From an uncultured Eggerthellaceae bacterium (GTDB lineage Bacteria > Actinomycetota > Coriobacteriia > Coriobacteriales > Eggerthellaceae), in contig CAJUFC010000143.1 in assembly GCA_910585565.1 (NCBI GenBank), positions 1 through 53,705 on the forward strand: 53,705 bases of DNA. The letters run 5' to 3'. Position numbers and translations under genes: made by a program. The notes beneath the pieces are model-generated. The model had not been told where the DNA came from, did not search any database, and was given only the letters and a program-made list of their open reading frames with translations. Position 1 is the stretch's first letter; each line of letters begins with the position of its first letter. This document shows, in pieces, positions 43,251-52,293 of this stretch.

Positions 43251-45494
43251 TCATTCCCATGAAAGCTCGTGATCGCTCTTTTTCGCCATGCAATCAAGGG
43301 CGTTGTAGGACCACGTGCCTATCATCGGCTCCGATTGGTCGAGCGAGCATGACGTAAGCACGTTGACGTTGCTCTCCCACATGCCCCCCAGCCTTCCGTC
43401 GGCCGCATCCCATTCGGGATGCCACCATCCGTAGTCAACATGTATAAGACCATATCTTATATCTATGAGGGCCACTTTGAAATATGCCTCGCCCTTATCG
43501 GTCGCAATCGCCAGCGTATCGCCTGCCGCAACGCCGATGTCCGCTGCGGTCTCCTCGCTCATCTCGGCCAAGGGCGCAGGATAGCGCTCGCGAAAGCGCG
43601 GGTTATCCAGATACATCGAGGCGTTGTAGGGCTGCTTGCGCGCACCCGTGATGAGCTCGACATGGTGCCAACCGTCACGTGCGCGCTCCTCGACGAAGTC
43701 AGCGCTGCACAGACGGCGGTTCTCCCCCGGTGTGGGCAGCCGCTCGCCGCCGAGGCAATCAAGCGCCTCGCTGGCGAGCTCGACCTTGCCGGTCGTGGTG
43801 GCGAATCCGCGCGGCGCGCTCATGGGATCGGCACCATCACGCGGCAGCAGGTGCTTCTCGTACGTCGGCGGCTGGTAGCACATCCCAATCTCGCAATACG
43901 TCTCCCAGTCCATGCCGGTCGGCTCCAACGTCGCAGCACAGGCATCTTCGAACGTCTCATGCGGCCAGCGAGACGCCTGTCCAAGCCGGCAAGCCAGCGC
44001 ACGGAATATGTCATAGTCCGTCTTGCGCTCGTAATATGGGGCACAGGCAGCCGGGCCGCCATAGGCGAAGTTGGCAACGCCCCCATGCGCCTGGAACGTG
44101 GCTCGCTCGATGGCCCCCGCGCTCGGCAGGACATAGTCGGCTATCTGGGCTGTCGGCGTCAGGTAGTAGTCGATGACGACGAGCAGATCAAGCCCCATGA
44201 GCGCCTTGTAGACGCGATGCGTGTCAGCGTAGGTCAAAAGCGGGTTGGTGGCCTCCACGATGAGCGCCGCGATGCGATATGGCTGACCGCTCTCCATGGC
44301 ATGCAGCACAAGATCAGGATGGGCCGAGGTGAGATACCGCGCCGGCAGACGCTTGCCATACGGCTCCATGACCGACCGAATGCGGTCATAGCCGTCATAG
44401 CACTGCAGCGGCGTATGCGCCGTGTTCAGGCAATGCTCGCGCAGCACGTCCTCGTTCTCAAGCGTGCACTCCAAATCGAGCTCCTGCACGAATTCGCTCG
44501 GTTCGGCCAGGCAGTTCGCACCCGGACGATCGAGGTTGCCCGTAATCGCGAGCAGGATGCAGCGAGCACGATGAGTGGGGGCGACGTTTCTGCCAATCTG
44601 GTCGATGCCGCGCCCCGAGATGAGCGCCGAGGGGCGCCGGGCGAACAGGCGCGCCACCTTCCTGACATCATCCGCAGGCACACCGCACACTGCCTCTGCA
44701 TGCTCGGGCGTAAAGGGGCGCACATGCTCGCACAGCTCGTCGAAACCGTGACACCACTCACGCACGAACTCATGATCGATGAGGTCTTCGGCAATCACGA
44801 CATGGATGAGCGCCAGCGCCAACGTGCAGTCAGTCCCTGGCCGTATGGGCAGCCACACGTCAGCCAAGCGTGCCGCCTTCGTATAGCGCGGGTCGATGAC
44901 GACGATATCTGTCGCATCCCCTTTCGCCATCTTGAGAATATGACGCCAAAATACCGAATTGTCGGACTCGGCAGGATTGGTGCCCCAGATGAGCAGCGTG
45001 TTCGTCTCATCGGTCAGGTCGATCTCGATAGTCCAACCAAACGTCAGCGCATCCATCCAGATGCGCGGATTCCAGCAGATCTGGCCGATGCCGACGTTGT
45101 TGGGAGAGCCGAACAGCGACATAAAGCGATGGAGCGGCCAAAATGACGTGTGCGGCCCCCCAATCATGGACGCCAGCGTACCCGGCCCATGCTGGTCCTT
45201 CAGCGCCTCAAGGCGCACAGCGATGTCATCGAGTGCCGCATCCCAGCTGACGCGCTCCCATGCGCCCGACCCGCGCTCTCCCACGCGCTTGAGCGGATGG
45301 TTCACACGTCGCGGGCTGTCGAGCACGTCTAGGTTCATGCGCCAGCGCTGGCACCCGGCCAAAATCTGCGGATCGTATGGGTAGCGCGTCGGGTCAGGCT
45401 CAAGCGCGATGACGCGACCGTCCTCGACGGTCGCCACCAGCCCGCAGAGATACCCGCAAAAGTGGCAATTGGTCCTTGCTACGTGTTTCTTCAT
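43251..45494 (-). CDS. Cytoplasmic Mo-bisPGD oxidoreductase, acetylene hydratase/transhydroxylase-like
   Basis: A 747-aa DMSO-reductase-superfamily catalytic chain. The N-terminal 4Fe-4S site is C10, C13, C17 and C48. A Cys in GQICWNPRIWM (C140) sits where acetylene hydratase places its Mo-ligating Cys141. Cofactor-binding segments include LIWGTNPAES, VVIDPRYTKAARLADVWLPIRPGTD and TTTGKVEL. There is no Tat signal, so it acts in the cytoplasm. It may be a hydratase, dehydroxylase or transhydroxylase rather than an oxidase, as in the gut Eggerthella catechol dehydroxylases. ATG 45494 follows GGGGTG. It lies just after the CCG protein gene. Confidence 0.85.
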   Translation of the reverse strand: MKKHVARTNCHFCGYLCGLVATVEDGRVIALEPDPTRYPYDPQILAGCQRWRMNLDVLDSPRRVNHPLKRVGERGSGAWERVSWDAALDDIAVRLEALKDQHGPGTLASMIGGPHTSFWPLHRFMSLFGSPNNVGIGQICWNPRIWMDALTFGWTIEIDLTDETNTLLIWGTNPAESDNSVFWRHILKMAKGDATDIVVIDPRYTKAARLADVWLPIRPGTDCTLALALIHVVIAEDLIDHEFVREWCHGFDELCEHVRPFTPEHAEAVCGVPADDVRKVARLFARRPSALISGRGIDQIGRNVAPTHRARCILLAITGNLDRPGANCLAEPSEFVQELDLECTLENEDVLREHCLNTAHTPLQCYDGYDRIRSVMEPYGKRLPARYLTSAHPDLVLHAMESGQPYRIAALIVEATNPLLTYADTHRVYKALMGLDLLVVIDYYLTPTAQIADYVLPSAGAIERATFQAHGGVANFAYGGPAACAPYYERKTDYDIFRALACRLGQASRWPHETFEDACAATLEPTGMDWETYCEIGMCYQPPTYEKHLLPRDGADPMSAPRGFATTTGKVELASEALDCLGGERLPTPGENRRLCSADFVEERARDGWHHVELITGARKQPYNASMYLDNPRFRERYPAPLAEMSEETAADIGVAAGDTLAIATDKGEAYFKVALIDIRYGLIHVDYGWWHPEWDAADGRLGGMWESNVNVLTSCSLDQSEPMIGTWSYNALDCMAKKSDHELSWE

Positions 45495-45510
45495 ATGCAC
45501 CCCAAACGCC

Positions 45511-46515
45511 TCAGAGGCCGATGTCGGCAACATCGTCATCTGAGATTGACGGGTCCGCAGCCGTCCTTTGGTCCGCATCACCCGCGCCCGAGCATCCCCC
45601 AAGCCCAGCGAACGTGCGCGTCGAGCCCGCGCGCCGCGTCACGCCCAGCGTCTCGTCGAACAGGAAGCGCAGGCGCATCCACATGCCCGCGCTCGCCCAA
45701 TTGAGCCGCCACGCATAGAGCAGCTCGAGGAAATGGACGGCCGGCAGGTGCTTTTGTGCCAAATTGAGCTGGAAGGCGCAGCTCATGCATGCCGTCACGA
45801 TTGCATCGGCCTGGACCTCGTGCGACTCGCGCCCGCAAAGCTCGGCGCACTTATCGGCAGCAGCCGTCTTGCCTGCCGCCCGCGGCAGCGACCCGCAACA
45901 GACAGAATGCCTCCGGCAGTGCTCGGGATCGACCCAGCACCCTTCCGGCAAAAGAGCGCGCAGCCCATCTGCAAATTCGCCATATTCGCGATCGGGACAC
46001 GAGTCATGCGGGCACAGCATCACCTGCTTGCCAGCATCCCCCACGACGAGGTCTGCCGCCGTAGCGGCATCGATACGATAGCCCAGATCAGCTAGCACCG
46101 CCGGCAGCACCGCGATCTCGACATCCGAGGTGCGCGGGTCATCTGCAAAGGCATCGCGCAGCGCCTTCACGCAATTGGGGCACGCACACACAAAGCGCTC
46201 GATGCCGCATGCCGCAACATGCTCGCGCAGCTGCTCCTCAAACGACGCACGGATGCCGTCGCCGCCTGGCTCGTAGCTGAGTATCTTCCCGCAGCACAGA
46301 ACCGAGATGCCATCGACCACTTCGTGCTGCTGCAGCGTCTGATAGACCGCATCCACCAGCGGCATCGCATAGTTGATCAGCGAGCATCCAGGAAAGAACA
46401 CCGAGCGAGCCTGTCGGGGCGCGTCTCCCGACGCCTCGACAAACACCTCGCCTGTCGCATAATCCTGCGTGACCACGTCGCCCGTCAAGGCATCGACGAA
46501 CTGGAACGTCTCCAT
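45511..46515 (-). CDS. HdrB/GlpC-like iron-sulfur protein with two CCG domains
   Basis: A 334-aa protein with two cysteine-rich CCG modules. The first runs FFPGCS, LCCGKI, CACPNC; the second runs LCPHDSC, SVCCGSLPR, TACMSCA. This is the arrangement of HdrB/HdrD, SdhE and GlpC, which bind special 4Fe-4S clusters for thiol/disulfide or quinone-linked chemistry. An N-terminal ~30-residue segment precedes it, and an acidic tail ends it. ATG 46515 has a strong GGGAGG six bases upstream. It links the NrfD complex and the second Mo enzyme, and probably mediates electron transfer. Confidence 0.85.
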   Translation of the reverse strand: METFQFVDALTGDVVTQDYATGEVFVEASGDAPRQARSVFFPGCSLINYAMPLVDAVYQTLQQHEVVDGISVLCCGKILSYEPGGDGIRASFEEQLREHVAACGIERFVCACPNCVKALRDAFADDPRTSDVEIAVLPAVLADLGYRIDAATAADLVVGDAGKQVMLCPHDSCPDREYGEFADGLRALLPEGCWVDPEHCRRHSVCCGSLPRAAGKTAAADKCAELCGRESHEVQADAIVTACMSCAFQLNLAQKHLPAVHFLELLYAWRLNWASAGMWMRLRFLFDETLGVTRRAGSTRTFAGLGGCSGAGDADQRTAADPSISDDDVADIGL

Positions 46516-46535
46516 GTTGGCCTCCCATACGCAAG

Positions 46536-46561
46536 AAGGGCCCGACAAAAGCCGGGCCCTT
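46536..46561 (-). terminator. Hairpin between the NrfD gene and the CCG gene
   Basis: AAGGGCCCG (46536-46544) pairs perfectly with CGGGCCCTT (46553-46561). It lies 18 bases past the NrfD stop and 21 bases before the CCG start, followed on the minus strand by CTTGCG. With its weak U tract it may act as a partial terminator or processing site that sets the level of the downstream genes. Confidence 0.5.
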
Positions 46562-46578
46562 CCAAAGCGAACTCTTGT

Positions 46579-47679
46579 CTAGAACAGGTTCTCGCCGTAC
46601 TTCCACTTGTGCAGGAACTCGGCGTCGTCGCCCACGAGGCGACCATAATACAGCTTTTCGCCCGGCAACGGCGCGCGGTCGTCGGAATAGACGACAAGGA
46701 AGCGCAGGATGCAGCCACCGATGAGCACCATGATGGGCGCCACAACAGTAGACAGGATCGACTCCGCAGCGAAGACGTACATGAGCTCGGGAATGACCAG
46801 ACCGATGGCTATCATGCCCACCCAGAAGACGAGCGCATAGGAGCCATGCACCCAGCGATGAGCCGCCTGGTTGGCCGTCTTGTTGCCAGCACCCAGGAAG
46901 GAGAGCACCATGACGAGCAGCACGACGATCTCGCAGACGACGAGAATGACGTCCACGGTGTGCAGCAGATGCTTCACCTCGGTCACCGCCGCATAGGTGA
47001 GGTATGCCGTCTGAGCCATCGGGTCGCCTGCATAGACGAGATCCATGACGTACGACTCATCCATGAATGCCTGGTCGACCGGCCACCAGCCGATGGACAG
47101 CGCAATGGCGGCACAAGCCGTCGACAGAGCCGAGATGGTGAACAGCACCGGCAGCGCCGGCGTCGCCCAGAAGGCGTGTGCCTTGAGCGAGGACAGGAAG
47201 ATGCCGGTGTACAGCACGACGCACAGGCCAGCCACGCCAGCAAGGGCGAGGCAGACGTCACGCGCCGGAGCCAAGAAGTTGGCGACAGGCGCAAACCAGT
47301 CCCACGGTATGAAGCTCAAGAACCAGACGAAGCCGAAGATCAAGCATACCGACAGCACGCGAGCGCCCCAGCAGATGACCGACGTCGACTTGATGAACGT
47401 GCGATAGAACACGAGCGGCTGGCCGAGGTCGAGAACGAGGAACACACATCCCAGACCCAGGCACATGATGGCCAAGAAGCACGGCCATGCCATAATCGGC
47501 TGGATGACAGCCGCGAAGTCAGGGTATACGAAGAAGTTGACGATCGCGGTGATGCCGAAGATGCCACCACCAAGACCACCCAAGAACAGGTACGTCGCGA
47601 TGATCCACTCCCAATAGTGGTGGCGGATCTCGCCGAACGCAGCCTTCGAGGGGTTCATCTTTGCAGGATTCTTAGTCAT
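46579..47679 (-). CDS. NrfD/PsrC-type membrane subunit
   Basis: A 366-aa polytopic membrane protein. Around eight to nine hydrophobic segments are visible, beginning HHYWEWIIATYLFLGGLGGGIFGI, the typical NrfD start, with FLVLDLGQPLVFYRTF as a conserved loop. Such subunits exchange electrons between a periplasmic or cytoplasmic ferredoxin subunit and menaquinone and may move protons. The start overlaps the ferredoxin stop as TAATG. Together with the two genes upstream, it forms a PsrABC/DmsABC-like complex. Confidence 0.9.
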   Translation of the reverse strand: MTKNPAKMNPSKAAFGEIRHHYWEWIIATYLFLGGLGGGIFGITAIVNFFVYPDFAAVIQPIMAWPCFLAIMCLGLGCVFLVLDLGQPLVFYRTFIKSTSVICWGARVLSVCLIFGFVWFLSFIPWDWFAPVANFLAPARDVCLALAGVAGLCVVLYTGIFLSSLKAHAFWATPALPVLFTISALSTACAAIALSIGWWPVDQAFMDESYVMDLVYAGDPMAQTAYLTYAAVTEVKHLLHTVDVILVVCEIVVLLVMVLSFLGAGNKTANQAAHRWVHGSYALVFWVGMIAIGLVIPELMYVFAAESILSTVVAPIMVLIGGCILRFLVVYSDDRAPLPGEKLYYGRLVGDDAEFLHKWKYGENLF

Positions 47680-48257
47680 TATCTCGTACCTCCCAGATTC
47701 GGAATGTAGTAGATCTGCGGGCCGGTACCGAGATCCTCGAGAAGGCGAACCGTCTCGACCGATCCGACGAGCTTGGACACCTCGGACTCGGGATCGTCCA
47801 GATCGCCAAAGATGCGCGCCTTCTGGTGGCACGTTGCCACGCAGTAGGGCTCTTTGTCAGGCTCCATCGCGCGATGGTCGCGGCAGAAGGTGCACTTCTG
47901 CACGAAACGATGGAGGCGCGGGCGCAGGTTGGACTTGTCGCGCATGCCATAGGGGCACGCATTCACGCAAGCCAGGCAAGCCATGCACTTGTTGTACTCG
48001 ATCCATACGACGCCGTCGTCATCCTGCTGGGATGCGCCGGTCGGGCAGCACGGCACGCATGCCGGCTTCTCGCAGTGCATGCACAGCGTCGGCAGCCAGT
48101 TGCGATGCACGTTGGGCCAGCTACCCTCAACGCCCTCGGACATGACGGCATTGTAGATGATGTCGTTCGGAAGCTCGTTCCAGGTGCGGCACGCGACGGT
48201 GCACGAATGGCAGCCGATGCAGCGACGCTGATCGATGACCATGCAATAACGTGTCAT
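47679..48257 (-). CDS. Four-cluster ferredoxin subunit (DmsB/PsrB/NrfC-like)
   Basis: A 192-aa electron-transfer subunit. Four Cys clusters are present: CIGCHSCTVAC (13-23), CMHCEKPACVPCC, CMACLACVNACP, and CTFC with later CVATC. This gives four 4Fe-4S sites wiring the Mo subunit to the membrane subunit. No signal peptide is present, in line with a cytoplasmic catalytic partner. Length is normal. It starts 13 bases after the Mo subunit stop. Confidence 0.93.
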   Translation of the reverse strand: MTRYCMVIDQRRCIGCHSCTVACRTWNELPNDIIYNAVMSEGVEGSWPNVHRNWLPTLCMHCEKPACVPCCPTGASQQDDDGVVWIEYNKCMACLACVNACPYGMRDKSNLRPRLHRFVQKCTFCRDHRAMEPDKEPYCVATCHQKARIFGDLDDPESEVSKLVGSVETVRLLEDLGTGPQIYYIPNLGGTR

Positions 48258-48270
48258 TATTCAGCTCCTC

Positions 48271-51186
48271 CTATTCTGCTTCTTCTTCGGCTGCAGCAGC
48301 CTCAGCTGCCTCGACCTGGGCCTCAGCCGACGGCTCCGCCGTGGCGCCCTGCGCATCAGTGATCTCCTCATAGGACATCGAATAGCGCTTGCCGGTCTTC
48401 ATGTCGATCAGGTTCTGCTCGTTGGGGTCGTACGCATAGCCATAGTTGGCATCATGGTAGACGTTCGTCTCAGGGTCGATCATCCAGCCCGAGTTGGGGT
48501 CATAGATGTACATGAGGTCGTTCAGGCGAGCGTAGCCCAGCTCCTTGTCCCAGGTGAGGTTGGACGGCACCTCGTACGGCGCATCCTTGCCCGGGTAGGT
48601 GCGGACCCCTGCCACGTAGGTCAGCGGCTCGCGGTCCATCGTGTACTTGTCGCCCGTCGCGTCGTCAACGAGGCAGTCGTTGTTCGCGTCATAGCGCCAG
48701 CCGGTGTAGGCGTCGATGTAGGCGTTGCTCTTCGGATCGACGAGCCAGCCAGACTCGTCCAGGCGGAAGTGGCTGTCCTTGTTGTAGACGAGGCCATCCT
48801 GCCACACCCAGTAGTAGCCCTCGGGAACCTCGCGGTCGCACGCAGGCTTCTCGAACGGAATGGGCTCGCGCGCAAGCGGCTGGTCGGACGGCATGACCGA
48901 CACGCCCGGCGTCTTGGCGTTGCCCGGGATGGACCACTCGGCGTCCTTGGCGGTGAACTCATGGTCGAGCTCGGTGCAGGGATACACCTTGCACAGAAGG
49001 CCGCGGTTGGCCCACGAGCCGCCCATCGGGTCGCAGTCCTCGGCGTCGACCGACGTCAGCGTGTTGACGTTGGACTCGAGGCAGCCGAACGGGTTGTTCA
49101 GGTCGGCAGAGCCGTCGCGCTCGGGGAACCACCAGCCGCGCGGGCAGAAGATGGTGCCCGGTGCGATCTCGGGCTCGACGTTGGCGCGCATCTTGATGCG
49201 GCCGCGCCTCGTCTCGATCCAGCACCAGTCGCCGTACTCGATGTGAAGCGGGGCGGCCGTGTCCGGATGGATGGAGAAGAACGGCGTCGGATAGATGTAG
49301 CGCAGGTTCGGCATGTTGAAGTGCTCGGAGTGGTGGAACGGCATGAAGCCGCCGCCGGTCGTGAGCACGAGCGGATACTCGTCCAGAAGCTCGGGCGTGT
49401 CGATGGGGTTCTCGATGGTGCCGATGTAGGTGGGCATGCCCGGGAACCCAAGCTCGCGCATGATGGAGGAGTCCAGCTCGATCTTCTTGGACGGCGTCCA
49501 GAAGCCACCGTGATCGATGAACTTGCTCTGGTGCAGCGGCGGGAAGTACATGCGGACGTGGTTGACGAAGTCCTCATACTTCTCGATCGGCAGCCCCAGG
49601 CCCTCGATGACGTGGAAGTAGGCGTCCTCGACGGTCTCCCACGGCCAGTTCGCCGGGTCCTGACCGCATGCCAGGCCGAGCTTCTTCCAGAACTGGTAGT
49701 CGTCGTGGCGGTCGTACTTCGGCTGGATGGCGCGAGCGCCAGCCATGAGCGAGTCGGTGGCGCCGTAGTGCGTCACGATGGTCGGACGCTCGAGAGCGCC
49801 AGCGGCCGGGAACACGTAGTCGGCGAAAAGCGCCGTCGGCGTGATCCAGTAGTCGACGACGACCAGGAACTCGACCTTCTTGATGGCCTCGAGCACCATC
49901 TTGGCATCGCCATAGGAGTTGACCGGGTTGGTGGCGTTGCAGATGAGCGCGCGGATCTGGTAGGGGTCACCGGTGATGATGGCCTTGAACACAGACGGGC
50001 CGTGCGCCTCGCAGAACCACTCGGTCGGCAGCGTCTTGCCCCACTGACGGCGGGCGTTGTCGGAGATGAGCTGGTATCCCGGCCACGAGGTGAGCTTGAA
50101 GCGGCTGATCTGCTTGGGCTTCTGCTCCTCAGGCAGGCACTCGTTGAGCTCCAGCTCCTCGTCGGTGAGGAAGTTGAGAGCCGGGCCCGGCATGCCGTCG
50201 CCGCCGGGAACCTCGATGTTGCCCGTAACGGCACGCAGAAGCGCGATGGCGTGCGAGCCGGTGGTGGATGCGCGACCGATCTGGTCCCACGTGCAGCCCC
50301 ACTGGATGCAGCCCGGGCGATTCGTCGCGTACATCGTCGCTGCCTGGCGGATGAGGTCAGGCTCGAGCCAGGTGATCTCACTGGCCCACTCGGGCGTGTA
50401 CTCGGCCACGTGAGCCATGAGCTCGTCGTAGCCCGAGCACCACTTGTCGATGTAGTCGTAGTCGGCCATGCCGCCATAGAGGATCGTATGCAGCATCGCC
50501 AGCGCGAGCGCCGCGTCAGAGCCCGGACGCAGCGGCAGCCACAGATCGGCCTTGCACGCGGTCTCGGAGTAGCGCGGGTCGACGACGATGATCTTCATGC
50601 CGCCCATCTGCAGGTCGGTGTAGCCATGCATGCCCGGCAGAGTGGACGCGCCCGGGTTCATGCCCCACAGGATGAGGCAGCGAGCAGCGCCGAGGTCGGT
50701 CTCGAAGGGAGACCAGCCCGAGACGCACGTCTCGGCCATGAACGTCGGGATCCAGCACAGCAGTGCGTTGTGGAAGCCATTCGGCGTGCCGAACTGGTTC
50801 AGGAAGCGCCTGCGCGCCCAGTCATCGGTGCGCGTGGTGCCGCCGGCAGAAGCCACGGCCTCAGCGCCGGACTCCTCTTTGATCTGGTTGAGACGATCTG
50901 CGACCTCCTGAATGGCGGTGTCGTAATCCATCTTCTCCCATTTGCCTTCGCCCTTCTCGCCAGCACGCTTGAGAACGTGATTGACGCGGGCCGGATGGTT
51001 CACGTGCAAAAGCGCGCTGTTGCCGCGGCAGCACAGACCACCCTGGGTCGAATAATTCGGATCGCCCTCGATCTTGATCACGTCGCCGTCCTTGACGTAG
51101 GCAAGGACACCGCAGTTGGCATGGCAGAAGTAGCAAAGCGACTTCACCATTTCGACTCCGGGGGCATGAATATCGATTTCGGCCAT
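48271..51186 (-). CDS. Mo-bisPGD oxidoreductase catalytic subunit with C-terminal aromatic-repeat extension
   Basis: A 971-aa catalytic chain of the DMSO-reductase superfamily. The 4Fe-4S ligands are C18, C21, C25 and C53. The Cys in NALLCWIPTFM (C144) is the likely Mo ligand. Cofactor segments include LILWGMNPGAS, VVDPRYSETACKADLWLPLRPGSD and a CPRGWWFP late loop. No Tat signal precedes the cluster, so catalysis is cytoplasmic. After about residue 760 comes an extension absent from usual members: two related aromatic/Asp units (about 813-850 and 899-937), then an Ala/Glu tail. GGGGAAGG precedes the ATG. It heads the cluster. Confidence 0.88.
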   Translation of the reverse strand: MAEIDIHAPGVEMVKSLCYFCHANCGVLAYVKDGDVIKIEGDPNYSTQGGLCCRGNSALLHVNHPARVNHVLKRAGEKGEGKWEKMDYDTAIQEVADRLNQIKEESGAEAVASAGGTTRTDDWARRRFLNQFGTPNGFHNALLCWIPTFMAETCVSGWSPFETDLGAARCLILWGMNPGASTLPGMHGYTDLQMGGMKIIVVDPRYSETACKADLWLPLRPGSDAALALAMLHTILYGGMADYDYIDKWCSGYDELMAHVAEYTPEWASEITWLEPDLIRQAATMYATNRPGCIQWGCTWDQIGRASTTGSHAIALLRAVTGNIEVPGGDGMPGPALNFLTDEELELNECLPEEQKPKQISRFKLTSWPGYQLISDNARRQWGKTLPTEWFCEAHGPSVFKAIITGDPYQIRALICNATNPVNSYGDAKMVLEAIKKVEFLVVVDYWITPTALFADYVFPAAGALERPTIVTHYGATDSLMAGARAIQPKYDRHDDYQFWKKLGLACGQDPANWPWETVEDAYFHVIEGLGLPIEKYEDFVNHVRMYFPPLHQSKFIDHGGFWTPSKKIELDSSIMRELGFPGMPTYIGTIENPIDTPELLDEYPLVLTTGGGFMPFHHSEHFNMPNLRYIYPTPFFSIHPDTAAPLHIEYGDWCWIETRRGRIKMRANVEPEIAPGTIFCPRGWWFPERDGSADLNNPFGCLESNVNTLTSVDAEDCDPMGGSWANRGLLCKVYPCTELDHEFTAKDAEWSIPGNAKTPGVSVMPSDQPLAREPIPFEKPACDREVPEGYYWVWQDGLVYNKDSHFRLDESGWLVDPKSNAYIDAYTGWRYDANNDCLVDDATGDKYTMDREPLTYVAGVRTYPGKDAPYEVPSNLTWDKELGYARLNDLMYIYDPNSGWMIDPETNVYHDANYGYAYDPNEQNLIDMKTGKRYSMSYEEITDAQGATAEPSAEAQVEAAEAAAAEEEAE

Positions 51187-51315
51187 CTACCTTCCCCTCT
51201 TCTTCTCGATTCTGTAGCGCCCCTCCCAGGAACGCCCGGCTCATGAGACACCATGCCCATACCAGCCGAACCTTGTGGCATGAGCATGATGGCGCACGTC
51301 GCCTAATTAAAGCTG

Positions 51316-51343
51316 ATTATAACCAGCACCCATGCAAATTATA
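51316..51343 (-). promoter_or_regulatory. Two TATAAT boxes upstream of the redox cluster
   Basis: TATAAT occurs on the minus strand at 51316-51321 and 51338-51343, in an AT-rich 256-bp region between the Mo cluster and the divergent metallo-hydrolase. Either could be the -10 of the cluster promoter; -35 matches are weak. The stretch from -10 to the Mo start gives a leader of about 120 bases. Confidence 0.45.
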
Positions 51344-51442
51344 GTACGCAAAGAGTTAAATTACTGTCTGCGGCGAAAGTTGCCGTCCCGAATGGAGGCC
51401 GCCGCCGACACGACGACGCGGCGATGCGACGAAAGAGGCACG

Positions 51443-52288
51443 ATGGAGCACGATTTCACCTTCATGGGAACCGCCGCTGGCTGCGGGGTTCCGTCCTTTT
51501 TCTGCGACTGCCCTGCCTGCGAGGAGGCCCGCGCGAACCCGCGCCTCGCGCGTGGCGACTGCGGCGTGATGATTCGCCGCGCGGGGGCGGCCGCACCTGG
51601 CGGCAGCCAGCCGCTGAGCGAGCGCGACGCCAACGTGCCGACGCTCATGATCGACACGCCCCCCGACGCCCGGCATCAGCTCTTGCGCGAGGGCGTGCGG
51701 TGGGTGGATGAGATCCTGTTCACGCACTGCCACTTCGACCACATCGGCGGCTTGGGCGAATACGAGTACCTGGTGGCGCTCAAGCGCGGCGGCGTGAAGC
51801 TGCCCGTCTTCGGGACGGAGGAGACCATCTGCGGACTGCGCCGCGAGTTCGGATACCTCGACTACGTGATCGACTGGAACATTCTTCAGCCCGGCGAGAC
51901 GCACGAGTTCGACGGCGTGCGCTACACGCCGCTTGCGGTGACGCATGCGCCCGGCACGGTCGGCTACCTCATCGAGACGGCAGACACGCGGCTGTTCTAC
52001 GCATCAGACACTGCCGACCTGCCGCCCGAGACCGCCGAACGCATCCGCGGCGTCGACGTCCTCGCCATGGATGCGACGTTCTGGAAGAAGAACTGGAACC
52101 CGCGCGACCACCATTCCATCCAGGAATGCATCGCAGAAGGGCTCGCGCTGGGCGCCAAGAAGCTCTATCTCACGCATATGTGCATGCACTACGACGAGCC
52201 GATCACCTATGCCGAGCTCGTCGCCTACCTTGCGCAGTACGATGGCCGGGTAGAGCCCGCCATGGACGGGCTGACCTTCGCGATATAG
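51443..52288 (+). CDS. PhnP-like metallo-beta-lactamase-fold hydrolase
   Basis: A 281-aa hydrolase. The zinc/manganese motif HCHFDH (HxHxDH) is at residues 95-100, later ligands in THAPGTVGYLI and ASDTADLP, and an N-terminal CDCPACEEAR (21-30) matches the structural zinc site of PhnP. Family members are phosphodiesterases acting on cyclic phosphates or similar. No phosphonate genes are nearby, so the substrate is open. ATG 51443 has AAAGAGG upstream; the longer frame from 51332 runs through promoter DNA. Confidence 0.87.
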   Translation: MEHDFTFMGTAAGCGVPSFFCDCPACEEARANPRLARGDCGVMIRRAGAAAPGGSQPLSERDANVPTLMIDTPPDARHQLLREGVRWVDEILFTHCHFDHIGGLGEYEYLVALKRGGVKLPVFGTEETICGLRREFGYLDYVIDWNILQPGETHEFDGVRYTPLAVTHAPGTVGYLIETADTRLFYASDTADLPPETAERIRGVDVLAMDATFWKKNWNPRDHHSIQECIAEGLALGAKKLYLTHMCMHYDEPITYAELVAYLAQYDGRVEPAMDGLTFAI

Positions 52289-52293
52289 CGCAG

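Noticed and set aside
48454..51246. 930-codon plus-strand open frame opposite the Mo catalytic subunit
   Set aside because: Shadow of a well recognised Mo oxidoreductase; the translation is Val/Arg/Asp-rich without motifs.
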